Source: an uncultured Ruminococcus sp.
GTDB taxonomy: Bacteria > Bacillota > Clostridia > Lachnospirales > Lachnospiraceae
Assembly: GCA_946494335.1 (NCBI GenBank)
Contig: CAMMBV010000013.1
Location: 1 to 64,000, forward strand
Length of the DNA: 64,000 bases
Reading direction: 5' to 3'
How positions within the stretch are numbered: position 1 is the stretch's first letter; every line of letters starts with the position of its first letter. Of this stretch, positions 8,293 to 19,180 are shown piece after piece. The translations under genes were made by a program, and so were the position numbers. The notes below the pieces were generated by a model. That model was not told the DNA's origin, searched no databases, and saw only the letters and a list, made by a program, of their open reading frames with translations.

Positions 8293-9101
8293 AGAAGATA
8301 CCTCCCAAAAATCCGCATCAGAATACATACGGCAAAATATATTGCAGCGATTATATAAGCGCCAAAATCCCGTCCGTGATACCGCAGGGGCTTCATCTGG
8401 GTCCGCCCTGAACCGCCGTGATAGCACCGCGCTTCCATGGCCATGGCCAGATCATTGGCCCTGCGAAATGCCGATATAAAAAGGGGAACCAAAAGCGGTA
8501 CCATACTTTTTATCTTTTTCATCAGACCGCCGCTTTCAAAATCCGCGCCTCTGGCAATCTGCGCCTTCATAATCTTATCGGTCTCTTCCAGCAGAATCGG
8601 AATAAAACGAAGGGCAATGGACATGATCATGGCAATATCGTGCACCGGGATCTTGATTTTCTCCAAAGGCTTCAAAAGACGTTCCAGACCGTCTGTCAGC
8701 TGATTCGGCGTCGTGGTCAGGGTCATCAGCGATGAGCCGATAATCAGAAAAATCAGCCGAATTCCCATACGCACAGCCGTCACTATCCCCTCTTTTGTAA
8801 TCGTAATTATCCAGAAATGAAAAACAGGGGTTCCCGGCGTAAATATCATATTAAAAAACAGGGTAATCATCAGCAGAATAACGACAGCCTTCAATCCCTT
8901 TACAATAAATCGAAAGGGAACTTTCGATATCTTTATCACCGCAGCCAGAAATACCGTCGATACCAGATAGGCGGTCCAGGTATTGTTGACAAAAAGGCTT
9001 ACGATGAAGACAATGGTCACTATAAACTTTACTCTCGGGTCCAGTCTGTGCAGAATGGAATCTGCCGGATAGTACTGGCCTATGGTAATATCTCTGAGCA
9101 T
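8289..9101 (-). CDS. ecfT: Energy-coupling factor transporter transmembrane protein EcfT
   Basis: EcfT is the membrane scaffold of group II ECF vitamin and metal transporters, linking the two ATPases to interchangeable substrate-binding S components. The 270-residue protein has four to six hydrophobic helices and two coupling motifs, seen as IARGADFESGG and the C-terminal AMAMEARCYHGGSGRT. It overlaps ecfA2 upstream by 22 bp and truA downstream by four bases. No S component lies nearby, so this is the shared core module serving S proteins encoded elsewhere. Confidence 0.95.
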   Translation of the reverse strand: MLRDITIGQYYPADSILHRLDPRVKFIVTIVFIVSLFVNNTWTAYLVSTVFLAAVIKISKVPFRFIVKGLKAVVILLMITLFFNMIFTPGTPVFHFWIITITKEGIVTAVRMGIRLIFLIIGSSLMTLTTTPNQLTDGLERLLKPLEKIKIPVHDIAMIMSIALRFIPILLEETDKIMKAQIARGADFESGGLMKKIKSMVPLLVPLFISAFRRANDLAMAMEARCYHGGSGRTQMKPLRYHGRDFGAYIIAAIYFAVCILMRIFGRYLL

Positions 9102-9955
9102 GGTTTTTCCTTTCCTAAGGCTTTTAAAATCGAGTCCCGGGCTTCCTCCACCGTAATGGCCGAAAGGTCCACATCCAGACCCTTCGCAGCCAGAGCGTGC
9201 ATAATATACGTGATCTGAGGCGCCGCCAGACCGATTTTTTCCAGTTCTTTATAATGGGAAAATACCTCTTTGCAGCTTCCGTCAAAGGATTTTTCCCCTT
9301 CATTCATTACAATAATCCGTTCCACATACCTGGCGACGTCCTCCATGCTGTGAGAAACCAGAATGATGGTGATGCCTCTCGTTTCATGCAGCCAGGCGAT
9401 CTGATCCAGGATCTCTTTGCGCCCTTCCGGATCCAGTCCGGCCGTAGGCTCATCCAGTACCAGCACTTTCGGATTCATAGCCAGTACTCCCGCGATAGCG
9501 ACGCGGCGTTTCTGGCCTCCGGACAACTCAAAGGGGGATTTATCATAATATTCTTCGGAAATCCCCACATGGTTCAAAGCTTCTTTGGCCCGCTCCCGGC
9601 ATTCTTCCTGGGTCAGTCCCTCATTGGCAGGCCCAAAGCAGACATCCGACATCACATCTGATTCAAAAAGCTGATGCTCCGGATACTGAAATACCAGTCC
9701 CACCTGAAAACGCAGCTTGCGAAGCTCATAATTTTCCGCCCAGACATCCTGATTCTCAAACAGTACTTTTCCCTCTGTAGGCTTTATCAGACCGTTAAAA
9801 TGCTGGATCAGCGTGGATTTCCCGCTGCCCGTATGGCCGATGATCCCCACAAACTGTCCCTGGGGTATTTCCAGTGTGACATCCTTTAACGCGTGCATTT
9901 CATACACGGTACCCGGATTATAAGTATACGTTACGTGTTCCAGTTTTATTGACAT
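9080..9955 (-). CDS. ecfA2: Energy-coupling factor transporter ATPase EcfA2
   Basis: One of the two ATPases of the ECF transporter. The 291-residue protein has Walker [10 protein letters not shown], the Q-loop in [11 protein letters not shown], signature [14 protein letters not shown] and Walker [13 protein letters not shown]. The order EcfA1, EcfA2, EcfT, TruA and the one-residue differences in the signature (SGGQKRR here, SGGQKQR in EcfA1) support the A2 assignment. It overlaps the end of ecfA1 by 10 bp and ecfT by 22 bp, so the three are translationally coupled. Confidence 0.93.
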   Translation of the reverse strand: MSIKLEHVTYTYNPGTVYEMHALKDVTLEIPQGQFVGIIGHTGSGKSTLIQHFNGLIKPTEGKVLFENQDVWAENYELRKLRFQVGLVFQYPEHQLFESDVMSDVCFGPANEGLTQEECRERAKEALNHVGISEEYYDKSPFELSGGQKRRVAIAGVLAMNPKVLVLDEPTAGLDPEGRKEILDQIAWLHETRGITIILVSHSMEDVARYVERIIVMNEGEKSFDGSCKEVFSHYKELEKIGLAAPQITYIMHALAAKGLDVDLSAITVEEARDSILKALGKEKPCSEILP

Positions 9956-10791
9956 ATCGCATCCACCAGTTCTTCTATCGTTAAAATTCCATCCGGCAGG
10001 GGAACCCCGGCCTTTTTCAGTTCATGGGCCAGCAGCGTCACCTGAGGCACGTCCAGCCGGTACTCCTTCAGCCTTTCCACCTGAGAAAAGATTTCCCGGG
10101 GCGTTCCGTCCATTACCAGGCGTCCTTTATCCATTACATAGACATGATCTGCAAAAACCACCTCTTCCATATAATGAGTGATCAGAATAACCGTCACTTT
10201 TTCCTGCCGGTTCAGCTCCTTTACCGTTTTAAGCACTTCTTTTCTGCCGTTGGGATCCAACATGGCCGTGGGCTCGTCCAGCACAATGCAGCGGGGCCGC
10301 ATTGCCACCACGCCGGCGATGGCCACTCTTTGTTTCTGTCCTCCGGACAGTTTGTTAGGAGAATGTTTCCGGTAGGAGGTCATTCCCACCGCTTCCAGAC
10401 TTTCATCTACCCGTTTCCAGATATCCTCCGTTTTTACCCCCAGATTTTCCGGGCCGAATCCCACATCCTCTTCCACCACGGATCCTATGATTTGATTATC
10501 CGGGTTTTGAAAAACCATACCCGCTTTCTGACGGATTTTCCACAGTTCTCCCTCCCGGGACGTATCCATGGAATCCACCCACAAGGTCCCTTCTGTAGGC
10601 ACCAGCAGCGCGTTGATATGTTTCGCAAAGGTGGATTTTCCGGAGCCGTTATGCCCCAGCACGGCAATAAACTGACCAGGCTCAATCTCCAGACTGAGAT
10701 CATCTATAGCCCGGTTTTTCTCTTCCGTCTTCCCGGCCTCGTCATATTTCAAATAGTCATATACCAGTTTCGTTGCTTTTATAATACCCAT
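9946..10791 (-). CDS. ecfA1: Energy-coupling factor transporter ATPase EcfA1
   Basis: The first ATPase of the ECF module. It has Walker [11 protein letters not shown]-loop [11 protein letters not shown], signature [14 protein letters not shown] and Walker [13 protein letters not shown]. The ORF track starts at a TTG; the ATG two codons later, at 10791, gives MGIIKATKL and is preferred because it sits about eight bases after AGGGCGG. It heads the ecfA1-ecfA2-ecfT-truA operon. The neighbouring DMT gene ends only 25 bp upstream, so some read-through is possible. Confidence 0.93.
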   Translation of the reverse strand: MGIIKATKLVYDYLKYDEAGKTEEKNRAIDDLSLEIEPGQFIAVLGHNGSGKSTFAKHINALLVPTEGTLWVDSMDTSREGELWKIRQKAGMVFQNPDNQIIGSVVEEDVGFGPENLGVKTEDIWKRVDESLEAVGMTSYRKHSPNKLSGGQKQRVAIAGVVAMRPRCIVLDEPTAMLDPNGRKEVLKTVKELNRQEKVTVILITHYMEEVVFADHVYVMDKGRLVMDGTPREIFSQVERLKEYRLDVPQVTLLAHELKKAGVPLPDGILTIEELVDAICQ

Positions 10792-10816
10792 ACACAATCC
10801 GCCCTTCTAAACTCAT

Positions 10817-11767
10817 TCATTGTATCGGATTTTTCTTTTCCTGGCAAGATGTTCCTCTGTTTACAATAATAATTCCCAGGCTGACAAGTACTAATGCACC
10901 CAGGTTCTGCAAAGTAAAAGCCCTCTCTCCCAGGAAAAGCGCTGATAAAATCACGCCAAATACCGGATTGGTAAATCCATAAATGGAAACTGTTCCCACC
11001 GGATTGTATTTCAAAAGCAGGGTCCAGACTGAAAAAGCCACGCTGGAAATCACCGCCATATAAAACAGCAGTAAACTGCTCTTCACGGTAAATCCATGGA
11101 CTTCTCCTCCCATAATCACTCCCATTACAATCAGCAGCACGCCGCCGATCAGCAGCTGACAAGCCGTAATGGTGAAGGGATTGTCTCTGTGAGCAAAAGT
11201 TTTCACATAAACGGCAGCCAGCGCATAGGCAAAACAGGATATCAGCATAAAGCCCTCTCCTGTAAGAGAAAACCCTCCAGCAAAACCGGAGGCGCTGAAA
11301 TTAATGACAACCACTCCCGCAAATCCCAGCAGACAGCCCACTCCTTTTCGCATGGTCATCTTTTCTCCACGGATCAGAAAATGGGCCAGCAAAATAGAAA
11401 AAAAGGAGTTGGATGCCGTGATGATGGATCCTTTCACACCTGTAGTGTTGGAAAGCCCGATATAGAAAAACAGATACTGTATTGTTGTCTGTATCAGTCC
11501 CAGCAGCAGTACCTTACCGCGTATCTCCTTTACCGGCAGCGCGGGACGCCGGGACGTGCAAGTACTGATCAGCCATGTGAGGATGCCGGCCAGCGTAAAG
11601 CGGTATCCGGCAAAAAGAATCTGGCTTCCCGTATCTCCGTCTGCAATGGAAAACAGCTGATAGCCCACCTTTACACTGGGAAATGCACTGCCCCATAGAA
11701 AGGTGCAAAGCAGCGCCAGCGCACAGACCACAGCCGGATGCGTCAGCATATTTCTTTTTTTATCCAT
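10817..11767 (-). CDS. EamA/DMT-superfamily transporter
   Basis: A 316-residue inner-membrane protein with about ten helices arranged as two EamA repeats; recognisable segments are TFLWGSAFPSVKVGY at the start and NPVFGVILSALFLGE in the second half. DMT proteins usually export amino acids or metabolites; the substrate here is unknown. The start is MDKKRNML at 11767 with AGGGGGC upstream, not the ORF-track start 28 codons earlier, which would read through the hairpin at 11785-11816. It lies between engB and the ECF operon on the same strand. Confidence 0.85.
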   Translation of the reverse strand: MDKKRNMLTHPAVVCALALLCTFLWGSAFPSVKVGYQLFSIADGDTGSQILFAGYRFTLAGILTWLISTCTSRRPALPVKEIRGKVLLLGLIQTTIQYLFFYIGLSNTTGVKGSIITASNSFFSILLAHFLIRGEKMTMRKGVGCLLGFAGVVVINFSASGFAGGFSLTGEGFMLISCFAYALAAVYVKTFAHRDNPFTITACQLLIGGVLLIVMGVIMGGEVHGFTVKSSLLLFYMAVISSVAFSVWTLLLKYNPVGTVSIYGFTNPVFGVILSALFLGERAFTLQNLGALVLVSLGIIIVNRGTSCQEKKNPIQ

Positions 11768-11784
11768 ATAGCCCCCTATATACC

Positions 11785-11816
11785 AAACAGGGTACCTGCG
11801 AGCAGGAACCCTGTTT
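11785..11816. terminator. Strong hairpin between engB and the DMT gene
   Basis: AAACAGGGTACCTGC pairs with GCAGGAACCCTGTTT: two stem blocks, nearly perfect. The better T-run (TTTTTGTT) follows on the plus strand; on the minus strand only TTTGG follows. It therefore looks bidirectional but weak in the direction of transcription, and could be a partial terminator or processing site after engB. Confidence 0.6.
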
Positions 11817-11819
11817 TTG

Positions 11820-12416
11820 TTATTCTTCTGTATGACTGATATACTGCTCAATCACATCCCAGATTTCATCTCTGCCCTGCCTGGTCTGAGCGGAAAAGGG
11901 AAGAATTGCGGTATCCGCTCCGGCGTTCAGCGTCTGCCGGATCATTTTAAGATGCTTTGGCAGCTGACTGCGTTTCAGCTTATCCGCCTTTGTGGCAATG
12001 ATGATAGGCTGAAAACCATTATGACAAATCCAGTCATACATGGCTCTGTCATTTCCCGAAGGCTCATGGCGGATATCGATCAGCAGAAACACCGCTTTGA
12101 GCACCTGCGATTTTTTCAGATAGCGCTCTATCATTTTCCCCCATTTTTCTTTTACAGCCACTGACACTTTCGCGTATCCGTAGCCTGGAAGATCCACGAA
12201 ATACAGCTCATTGTTTACATTATAAAAATTTATGGTCTGGGTTTTTCCCGGCTGGGAGCTGGTACGCGCCAGCGCTTTTCGGTTCAGCAGACCGTTGATC
12301 AGCGAAGATTTTCCCACGTTGGATTTTCCCGCAAAGGCAATTTCCGGCAGCTTATTCTCCGGCAGCCTGCTTGTAATTCCGCATACCGTCTCCAGCGATG
12401 CATTTTTTATAATCAT
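11820..12416 (-). CDS. engB: Ribosome biogenesis GTP-binding protein EngB/YsxC
   Basis: A 198-residue TrmE-Era-EngA-YihA-type GTPase needed for late 50S assembly. The G1 loop is GKSNVGKSSL, G3 is DLPGYGYA, G4 is TKADK, and the RTSSQPGKTQTINFY switch I region is typical of YsxC. It directly follows lon by nine bases, completing the tig-clpP-clpX-lon-engB block common in Firmicutes. Confidence 0.96.
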   Translation of the reverse strand: MIIKNASLETVCGITSRLPENKLPEIAFAGKSNVGKSSLINGLLNRKALARTSSQPGKTQTINFYNVNNELYFVDLPGYGYAKVSVAVKEKWGKMIERYLKKSQVLKAVFLLIDIRHEPSGNDRAMYDWICHNGFQPIIIATKADKLKRSQLPKHLKMIRQTLNAGADTAILPFSAQTRQGRDEIWDVIEQYISHTEE

Positions 12417-12425
12417 GTATTCCTC

Positions 12426-14741
12426 CTAAGCCAGGGCATTTTCAAGCACTTCTTTCATCTGAGACACGAACACAATATTCAGTCCTTCTTTAATCTCCTG
12501 TTCAATCTCTTCCACATCCGGCCGGTTTTTTTCCGGTACCAGCACTTTCCCGATACCCGCCATCTTAGCCGCCAGCAGCTTTTCTTTCAGCCCTCCGATG
12601 GGAAGCACACGGCCTCTTAGTGTAATTTCTCCCGTCATGGCCACGTCAGCGCGAACCGGTTTTTCCGTAATCGCCGAGAGCATGGCCGTCGCCATGGTAA
12701 TTCCCGCCGACGGGCCGTCCTTTGGCACGGCTCCCTCCGGAATGTGGATATGTATATCATGATCTTTAAAAAACTCGTCTGAAATTTCATACTGAGGGGC
12801 CACAGACCGGATATAGCTGATTCCTGCCTGCGCCGACTCTTTCATCACGTCTCCCAGCTGACCCGTCAGCATAAAATCCCCTTTGCCGGGCATGATATTC
12901 ACTTCAATCTGAAGCGTATCTCCTCCGACGCTGGTCCAGGCCAGTCCGCGCACGATTCCGATCTCATCCGTCTCATTTTTCTTCTGAATATTATACTTTT
13001 CTTTGCCAAGAAAATCTTCCAGATTAGAAAGCTCAACCAAAACTTCCTGCTGTTTTTCTTCCAGCACTTTGCGGGCCGTTTTTCTGCAGATTTCTCCAAT
13101 GCGCCGCTCCAGGCTACGCACGCCCGCTTCCTTTGTATAACCGCTGATGATTTCAGCCAGAGCCTCATCGTCAATATGCAGCTGCTCATCCTGCAGCCCA
13201 TGGGCTTTCATCTGCTTTGGTATCAGATGCTCCCGGGCAATATGATACTTTTCATTTTCCGTATAGCTGGTGATTTCAATGATCTCCATACGGTCCAGCA
13301 AGGGCCTTGGAATGGTCTGTACATCATTGGCAGTGGCAATGAACAGCACCTCCGATAAATCCAGCGGAATTTCGATATAATGATCGCTGAATTTATTATT
13401 CTGTTCAGAATCCAGCACCTCCAAAAGTGCGGAAGACGTATCTCCCTTATAATCACTGCTCACCTTGTCTATTTCATCCAGCAGCATCAGAGGATTTTTT
13501 ACCCCTGCCTGTTTTAAGCCGGCGGCGATCCGACCGGGCATGGCTCCCACATAGGTTCTGCGGTGCCCTCTGATTTCAGCCTCGTCTCTCACGCCCCCCA
13601 GACAGATCCTCACATACTTTTTATTAAGCGCCCTTGCCACCGATCTGGCAATGGATGTTTTTCCGGTTCCCGGCGGACCGATGAGACAGAGAATGGGACT
13701 CTCCCCTTTCTTTGTCAGCGTGCGGACCGCCAGAAATTCCAGGATTCTCTCCTTCACCTTCTCCAGGCCGTAATGATCTGCCTGAAGGATCTCCTTGGCC
13801 TTCTCAATATTCTGGTTGTCTCTGGACATTTTGTCCCAGGGCATGCTTAACAGTGTCTCAATGTATCCTCTCACCACTGCGCTTTCCGATGAATTATTGC
13901 CTACGCTGCGGAACCGCTTGATCTCTTCTAATATCTTGTCTTTCACCGCCTTGGAAGCCTTCAGCTTTCCCGCCTGCTCCTGGAACCGGTCGGCATCATT
14001 TAAAGTGCCGTCTTCTCCCAGCTCCTCCCGTATCAGCTTCATCTGCTCCCGCAGGATATATTCTCGCTGATTTTTATCAATTCTTTCTTTGATTTTCCCC
14101 TGGATTTCACTGCGGATCTGCATGATTTCAATTTCATTGGCCATCATAATCCCCAGCAGCTCGTATCGCTCCGCCAGCGTCACCGCCTCCAGCAGCTTCT
14201 GACGCTGCTCGTAGGGGAGAGGCAGATTGATGACAATCTGATCCACTACTTTTCCCAGATCATCCATCTCCAGAATCTGGGTGGCCAGCTCTCCGCTGAT
14301 CTTCTGATTCTCCTGACAGAAAGTCAGGAAAAGCTCCTTGATATTGCGAAGCATGGCTTCTCTGGCATTGACGGACACCGAAAGCTCTTCCGTTTTTTCG
14401 TATCTTGCCGTCTCTGCTTCCAGATAAGTATCCTCTTTAAGCAGGCTTAAAAGCTCCGCCCTCTCTATCCCTTCTACCAGAATCCGCAGAATATGCTTCG
14501 GCATTTTTACAACCTGTTTGATCCGGGCAATGGTACCGACTTTATACAGATCAGAAATCCCCGGTTCTTCCACCATGGGATCTCTCTGGGTTACCAGAAA
14601 AATTTCCTGGTCCCGCAGCATCGCCTCTTCCACCGCTTTTACCGATTTATCTCTGCTGATATCAAAGTGCACGATCATATCCGGCAGGATCGTCGTACCG
14701 CGAAGCGCAATCGCAGGCAGTACGCTTATCAATTCATTCAT
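12426..14741 (-). CDS. lon: ATP-dependent protease Lon
   Basis: A cytoplasmic AAA+ serine protease degrading misfolded and regulatory proteins. The 771-residue chain has the N-terminal LON substrate-binding domain (start [16 protein letters not shown]), a long helical region, the AAA domain with Walker [12 protein letters not shown] near residue 350 and Walker [10 protein letters not shown], and the C-terminal protease domain with catalytic Ser in [12 protein letters not shown] and downstream Lys in [10 protein letters not shown]. Length is as expected for LonA. It lies 15 bp downstream of clpX and nine bases upstream of engB. Confidence 0.98.
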   Translation of the reverse strand: MNELISVLPAIALRGTTILPDMIVHFDISRDKSVKAVEEAMLRDQEIFLVTQRDPMVEEPGISDLYKVGTIARIKQVVKMPKHILRILVEGIERAELLSLLKEDTYLEAETARYEKTEELSVSVNAREAMLRNIKELFLTFCQENQKISGELATQILEMDDLGKVVDQIVINLPLPYEQRQKLLEAVTLAERYELLGIMMANEIEIMQIRSEIQGKIKERIDKNQREYILREQMKLIREELGEDGTLNDADRFQEQAGKLKASKAVKDKILEEIKRFRSVGNNSSESAVVRGYIETLLSMPWDKMSRDNQNIEKAKEILQADHYGLEKVKERILEFLAVRTLTKKGESPILCLIGPPGTGKTSIARSVARALNKKYVRICLGGVRDEAEIRGHRRTYVGAMPGRIAAGLKQAGVKNPLMLLDEIDKVSSDYKGDTSSALLEVLDSEQNNKFSDHYIEIPLDLSEVLFIATANDVQTIPRPLLDRMEIIEITSYTENEKYHIAREHLIPKQMKAHGLQDEQLHIDDEALAEIISGYTKEAGVRSLERRIGEICRKTARKVLEEKQQEVLVELSNLEDFLGKEKYNIQKKNETDEIGIVRGLAWTSVGGDTLQIEVNIMPGKGDFMLTGQLGDVMKESAQAGISYIRSVAPQYEISDEFFKDHDIHIHIPEGAVPKDGPSAGITMATAMLSAITEKPVRADVAMTGEITLRGRVLPIGGLKEKLLAAKMAGIGKVLVPEKNRPDVEEIEQEIKEGLNIVFVSQMKEVLENALA

Positions 14742-14756
14742 ACGCTCCTCTTTCCT

Positions 14757-16046
14757 TTACGCCGTCACAGAAGTCCCTCTGCGCTTTCTCGATGTTTTTT
14801 TCGGCACAGGAACGGGCTCTCCTCTGGTGATCACAGGCTCCCCTGTTCCCTCCACCGCATCTTTAGTGACAATACACTTTCGTATGGTATTGTCCGACGG
14901 TATTTCAAACATTAGATCCATTACCGTATCTTCCATAATGGAACGAAGCCCTCTGGCTCCCGTTTTTCTCTCCATAGCCTTCTGGGCTATTCTTTCCAGC
15001 GCCGGTTCATCAAACTCCAGCTCTACCCCATCCAGTTCAAACAGTTTGTGATACTGCCTGATCAGGGAGTTTTTCGGTTCTTTCAAAATACGCACCAGAG
15101 CCGCTTCATCCAGACCGTTTAAAGTCACCACAACGGGAACACGTCCGATAAATTCTGGAATCAGACCGAATTTTATAAAGTCCTGAGGCATCACCTGCTT
15201 TAAGATTTCACCCACACTCTGCTTCTTTTCGTCGGCCAAAACAGAATTAAAGCCGATAGACTTGGTGTCCTGACGCGCCTCAATAATTTTATCCAGACCT
15301 TCAAAAGCTCCGCCGCAGATAAACAGTATGTTCGTCGTATCTATCTGAATAAACTCCTGATGCGGATGCTTTCTTCCTCCCTGAGGCGGAACACTGGCTA
15401 CAGTTCCTTCCAGGATCTTTAAAAGAGCCTGCTGCACTCCTTCTCCGGAAACATCCCTTGTGATGGACGCATTTTCAGATTTTCTCGTAATTTTGTCAAT
15501 CTCGTCTATATAAATGATGCCGTGCTGCGCGCGCTCAATGTCATACTCTGCCGCCTGAATAATTTTCAGCAGAATATTTTCCACGTCTTCTCCCACGTAA
15601 CCGGCTTCCGTCAGCGTAGTGGCATCCGCAATGGCAAAAGGCACATTCAGAATCCTTGCCAGTGTCTGCGCCAGCAGGGTCTTTCCGGAACCTGTGGGAC
15701 CCAGCATCAAAATATTGCTCTTTTGAAGCTCAACATCAGACGAACGCTCGGAGAGCACTCTCTTGTAATGATTATATACCGCTACGGACAGCACTTTTTT
15801 GGCCTGTTCCTGACCAATCACGTATTCGTCCAGTATCTCTTTTATCTCCTTGGGTTTCAACAGATTGATTCCGTCAAAATCAGCGGCAGTCTCATGATCC
15901 AGTTCTTCATCCATGATTTCCGCACAGATTTCTATACATTCGTCACAGATATACGCGCCATCCGGTCCTGCGATCAGTTTGCGCACCTGTTCTTCTGTTT
16001 TGCCGCAAAAGGAACATCTGATTTTGTTTTCCCCTTTAACTGCCAT
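14757..16046 (-). CDS. clpX: ATP-dependent Clp protease ATP-binding subunit ClpX
   Basis: The 429-residue hexameric unfoldase feeds ClpP. The N-terminal zinc-binding domain has [11 protein letters not shown] and CDECIEIC; Walker A is GPTGSGKT and Walker [11 protein letters not shown]; sensor and pore regions such as GGAFEGL follow, and the ClpP-docking IGF-type loop is visible as SIGFNSVL. The C-terminal extension is basic ([10 protein letters not shown]). It is separated from clpP by a 95-bp gap containing a hairpin, which may reduce clpX relative to clpP expression. Confidence 0.98.
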   Translation of the reverse strand: MAVKGENKIRCSFCGKTEEQVRKLIAGPDGAYICDECIEICAEIMDEELDHETAADFDGINLLKPKEIKEILDEYVIGQEQAKKVLSVAVYNHYKRVLSERSSDVELQKSNILMLGPTGSGKTLLAQTLARILNVPFAIADATTLTEAGYVGEDVENILLKIIQAAEYDIERAQHGIIYIDEIDKITRKSENASITRDVSGEGVQQALLKILEGTVASVPPQGGRKHPHQEFIQIDTTNILFICGGAFEGLDKIIEARQDTKSIGFNSVLADEKKQSVGEILKQVMPQDFIKFGLIPEFIGRVPVVVTLNGLDEAALVRILKEPKNSLIRQYHKLFELDGVELEFDEPALERIAQKAMERKTGARGLRSIMEDTVMDLMFEIPSDNTIRKCIVTKDAVEGTGEPVITRGEPVPVPKKTSRKRRGTSVTA

Positions 16047-16098
16047 ACTTTTTTATTCTTTCCTTTCCCTAAACTTCCATGTTTGCATAAACGCCACA

Positions 16099-16129
16099 TA
16101 AGACCCCCGCCCTCAGGGCAGGAGTCTTA
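16099..16129 (-). terminator. Hairpin between clpP and clpX
   Basis: TAAGACCCCCGCCCT and AGGGCAGGAGTCTTA are nearly perfectly complementary (12-13 paired bases with short mismatches). On the minus strand the stem is followed by TGTGGC, without a U-tract, so this is more likely a partial attenuator or mRNA processing stem than a full terminator. Confidence 0.55.
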
Positions 16130-16141
16130 CAATAAACTTCT

Positions 16142-16723
16142 CTATCTGCTGGTAATAACGCCGTCAATCAAACCATATGCCTTAGCTTCTTCCGCCGACA
16201 TATAATGATCCCTCTCTGTGTCCGCCTCAATCACTTCCAGCGGCTGTCCGGTGTTCTGAGCAAGAATCGTATTCAGTTTGCTGCGTGTTTTCAGAATGTG
16301 CTCTGCCACAATATTAATCTCTGTCGCCTGTCCCTGCGCACCGCCTGACGGCTGATGAATCATAATCTCTGCATTGGGAAGGGCAAAACGTTTTCCCTTC
16401 GTGCCGCCGGAAAGGAGGAACGCCCCCATACTGGCCGCCATACCGATGCAAATTGTGGAAACATCGCTTTTTACATACTGCATGGTGTCATAAATCGCCA
16501 TACCTGCTGTCACAGAACCGCCGGGACTGTTAATGTACAGCTGAATATCCTTTCCCGGATCCTCTGATTCCAGGAACAGAAGCTGTGCCACAATCAGACT
16601 GGCTGATACATCGTTTACCTCTTCTCCCAGAAAAATAATTCTGTCTTTTAACAGACGGGAATAAATGTCATAGCTGCGCTCGCCGCGGCTTGTCTGCTCT
16701 ACTACATAAGGTACCAAACTCAT
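16142..16723 (-). CDS. clpP: ATP-dependent Clp protease proteolytic subunit ClpP
   Basis: The 193-residue serine peptidase forms the double-heptamer chamber used by ClpX/ClpC. The catalytic Ser is in [13 protein letters not shown], the His in [12 protein letters not shown] and the Asp in the [11 protein letters not shown] region. The ATG at 16723 is preferred over the in-frame TTG two codons earlier because AAGGAG lies nine bases upstream. It sits 30 bp after tig, forming the canonical tig-clpP-clpX order. Confidence 0.97.
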   Translation of the reverse strand: MSLVPYVVEQTSRGERSYDIYSRLLKDRIIFLGEEVNDVSASLIVAQLLFLESEDPGKDIQLYINSPGGSVTAGMAIYDTMQYVKSDVSTICIGMAASMGAFLLSGGTKGKRFALPNAEIMIHQPSGGAQGQATEINIVAEHILKTRSKLNTILAQNTGQPLEVIEADTERDHYMSAEEAKAYGLIDGVITSR

Positions 16724-16752
16724 ATTCAATCGCTCCTTACCTGTGAAGGATA

Positions 16753-18039
16753 TTAAACTTCTTTTGCAGCCTCCGCAATCAGCGTTACCGCTTCCTGAAC
16801 GGCCATATCCTTCTTCATCTGCTCTTTTTCATAGTCGCCCATCAGCTCTTTGAGTTTATCGGCCTCCATTTTGTACATCTCAGCCATCTTTGCAATTTCT
16901 TCATCCAGTTTTTCATCGGAAATCTGAATATTTTCCACTTCTGCGATTTTTTCCAGTACAAGTCTGCTCTGGATACGTTTTACTGCCTGAGGTTTCATCT
17001 GATCCTTCATCATCTGAGGCGTTGTGCCTGTAATCTGCACGTACTGATCCATGCTCAGTCCCTGTGCCTGCATCCTTCTGGCAAAATCGTTAACCATCTG
17101 CTCAACCTGTGTATCAATCATTGCATCCGGAATTTCCATCTGTGCGTTTTCAGCCGCTTTTTCAACTACAGCGTCTTCTTTTGCACGTTTTGCATCTTCT
17201 GCTTTTTTCTTTTCCAGATTAGCCCTGATATCAGCTTTATACTCTTCCAGCGTATCAAACTCTGAAACGTCTTTTGCAAAATCATCATCCAGAGCCGGAA
17301 GCTCTTTCATCTCAATTTTATTTACTTTGCATTTAAACACGGCCGGTTTGCCTGCCAGTTCTTCCGCCTGGTAATCTTCCGGGAAGGTTACGTTAACTTC
17401 CATGGGCTCGCCGATTTTCGCGCCGATCAGCTGATCTTCAAATCCCGGGATAAAGGAATTGGAACCGATAACCAGCGGATAATCCTCTCCTTTTCCTCCC
17501 GCGAAAGCCTCGCCGTCCACAAAGCCTTCAAAATCAAGGCGGACTGTATCGCCGCTTTCTACAGCTCTGTCATCCACGTCTACAACACGGGAATTTCTTT
17601 CCTGCTCTTTTTTCAGCTCGCCTTCAACATCCTCATCCGTTACTTCCAGATCGCCTGCCGGAACTTCCAGTCCTTTATATTCACCCAGCGTTACTTCCGG
17701 TTTCACAGCAACCTCTGCTGTAAAAATGAACGGTTTTCCGCTTTCCAGCTGAACCACATCGATGGACGGCTGAGAAACAATCTCCAGTCCGCTTTCGTCA
17801 GACGCCTTTGCATATGCTTCCGGAATCAGAGCATTTGCCGCATCCTCATAGAAAACACCTGCTCCATACATCTTCTCTATCATTTTGCGCGGTGCTTTAC
17901 CTTTACGGAATCCGGGCAGTGTAATCTGGTTTTTCTGTTTCAGATACGCTCCCTGAATTGCTTTCTCCAACTCTTCGGCAGCCACTTCAATTGTGAGCTT
18001 CGCCATGTTCTTTTCCAGATTTTCAACCTGTACGCTCAT
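16753..18039 (-). CDS. tig: Trigger factor (ribosome-associated chaperone/PPIase)
   Basis: The 428-residue trigger factor binds nascent chains at the ribosome exit. The N-terminal ribosome-binding signature appears as [19 protein letters not shown], the central FKBP-type PPIase domain as [20 protein letters not shown], and a long helical C-terminal arm follows. Its length matches the family. It is the first gene of the protein-quality-control block, with its own promoter upstream (18120-18148). Confidence 0.98.
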   Translation of the reverse strand: MSVQVENLEKNMAKLTIEVAAEELEKAIQGAYLKQKNQITLPGFRKGKAPRKMIEKMYGAGVFYEDAANALIPEAYAKASDESGLEIVSQPSIDVVQLESGKPFIFTAEVAVKPEVTLGEYKGLEVPAGDLEVTDEDVEGELKKEQERNSRVVDVDDRAVESGDTVRLDFEGFVDGEAFAGGKGEDYPLVIGSNSFIPGFEDQLIGAKIGEPMEVNVTFPEDYQAEELAGKPAVFKCKVNKIEMKELPALDDDFAKDVSEFDTLEEYKADIRANLEKKKAEDAKRAKEDAVVEKAAENAQMEIPDAMIDTQVEQMVNDFARRMQAQGLSMDQYVQITGTTPQMMKDQMKPQAVKRIQSRLVLEKIAEVENIQISDEKLDEEIAKMAEMYKMEADKLKELMGDYEKEQMKKDMAVQEAVTLIAEAAKEV

Positions 18040-18119
18040 TTTACTGATTTCCTCCTCGTTCTCTATATGAAAAATATTTGCATACTTTCACACTTTTCCA
18101 TACTTACAGTCATTTTTGT

Positions 18120-18148
18120 AGTATAGCATAACTCTGGGATAATTTCCA
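18120..18148 (-). promoter_or_regulatory. Likely promoter of tig-clpP-clpX
   Basis: The minus strand shows TGGAAA (18148-18143), a 17-bp spacer and TATACT (18125-18120), 80 bp before the tig start codon. The match is 4/6 and 5/6 to sigma-A hexamers. No CtsR heptad tandem repeat was recognised next to it. Confidence 0.5.
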
Positions 18149-18200
18149 GTACTTTTTACATTTCTTCAGCCCACAGGCCAGATTTCTGCCCCGCAGACAC

Positions 18201-18752
18201 TCAATGTCCGTATACAATGCCCTCTTTCAGTTCATCCGCTGTCTTTTTATCTACCAGGATGGATATCAGCTCTAGGCCAAATGAAATCGCCGTTCCCACG
18301 CCCCTGCTTGTAGTGATGTTTCCGTCCGTCACCACACGGTCTGTGGAAGTTTCCGCTCCTGTCAGGCCTGATTCGCAGCCCGGATAACAGGTGGCTTTTC
18401 TTCCTTTTAAGATTCCCAGACCACCGAATACGGTTGGAGCCGCACAGATGGCCGCCATTTTCTTTCCTTTTTCATTCCAGTCAATCAGCAGGTCCGTCAG
18501 CGGTTTATACTGGCTTAAATTGGTTGTACCCGGCTGACCTCCCGGAAGAATCAGCATATCTGCATCAGAGGGATCAACTTCTTCAAAGGTTTTATCCGTC
18601 TCTATTGTGATTCCCTGCGCTCCTGTTACTGTATTTTTCCCCATAATTGAAGTCATCACAACCTCAACGCCTGCTCTTCTGAGCAGATCTACCGTTGTAA
18701 GGCCTTCCACTTCTTCAAAACCGTCCGCAAAAAACACATATACTTTAGCCAT
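18201..18752 (-). CDS. DJ-1/PfpI family protein (DJ-1-type glyoxalase/deglycase-like)
   Basis: A 183-residue cytoplasmic protein of the DJ-1/ThiJ subfamily. It starts AKVYVFFADGFEEVEGLTTVD, with the conserved Glu in EEVE, and the nucleophile-elbow Cys is in KMAAICAAPTVFGG. The length and motifs fit DJ-1/YajL proteins with oxidative-stress or methylglyoxal-related roles; the exact activity is not settled for the family. It is translated from an ATG with AGGAGG upstream. It stands alone between tig and a small unknown gene that ends in its own terminator. Confidence 0.9.
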   Translation of the reverse strand: MAKVYVFFADGFEEVEGLTTVDLLRRAGVEVVMTSIMGKNTVTGAQGITIETDKTFEEVDPSDADMLILPGGQPGTTNLSQYKPLTDLLIDWNEKGKKMAAICAAPTVFGGLGILKGRKATCYPGCESGLTGAETSTDRVVTDGNITTSRGVGTAISFGLELISILVDKKTADELKEGIVYGH

Positions 18753-18813
18753 AGCTACCTCCTCTGAATCTTTCTTTATTTTTTGTACTGTTCAACGCTA
18801 TGATTATAGCACT

Positions 18814-18842
18814 AAAAAAGCCCTTATTGCAACTAAAGGGCT
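18814..18842 (-). terminator. Intrinsic terminator overlapping the end of the 69-aa gene
   Basis: AGCCCTTTAG-type stem (arms AGCCCTT and AAGGGCT) followed on the minus strand by TTTTTTAG. The stop codon of the upstream 69-aa gene (18833-18835) lies inside the loop, so translation termination and the terminator hairpin are physically overlapped. Confidence 0.8.
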
Positions 18843-19042
18843 CCTATTTCTTCCATTATTTTGTTCCTGATTTTTTCCTTCGCTTCCAGCATTATCTTCT
18901 CATCGCCGCTGCACTTTTCCGTCTCTCTTTCAATTTTTCGTGCATACGGGATCATCAGCTCCATACCGACTTGTCCAGCCAGACGCAGAAGCGGCTTCTT
19001 ACTGCCCTGCCAATTCAGACATTGATTCATAATCTTCATCAT
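18833..19042 (-). CDS. Small protein of unknown function (69 aa)
   Basis: Not recognised. Evidence that it is real: GGGGAGG sits about nine bases before the start codon, a TATAAT lies upstream on the same strand, and an intrinsic terminator overlaps its stop. The product is Lys/Glu-rich and helical in the C-terminal half, with a single hydrophobic patch around LAGQVGMELMIPYARK, and is probably soluble. It is divergent from an HTH regulator gene at 19214, and a perfect 11-bp inverted repeat covers its promoter, so the regulator may control it. Confidence 0.6.
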   Translation of the reverse strand: MMKIMNQCLNWQGSKKPLLRLAGQVGMELMIPYARKIERETEKCSGDEKIMLEAKEKIRNKIMEEIGAL

Positions 19043-19091
19043 ATTTAATGAACCTCCCCTTTACTGTTCATAATCTTACCTGTTTCGTGCC

Positions 19092-19118
19092 ATAATAGCA
19101 ACAAATCGTTGCTATTAT
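19092..19118. promoter_or_regulatory. Perfect inverted repeat operator candidate
   Basis: ATAATAGCAAC (19092-19102) and GTTGCTATTAT (19108-19118) are perfectly complementary with a 5-nt spacer. The repeat overlaps the -10 (TATAAT, minus strand 19119-19114) and predicted start of the 69-aa gene and lies upstream of the divergent HTH gene. A dyad in that position is expected for repression by a dimeric HTH protein. Confidence 0.6.
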
Positions 19119-19180
19119 ATTTTAATTTCGCCATAAAATATTCGTTTCGTTGCCGGTTATCTGTTTTCCAGAGGCTCTTT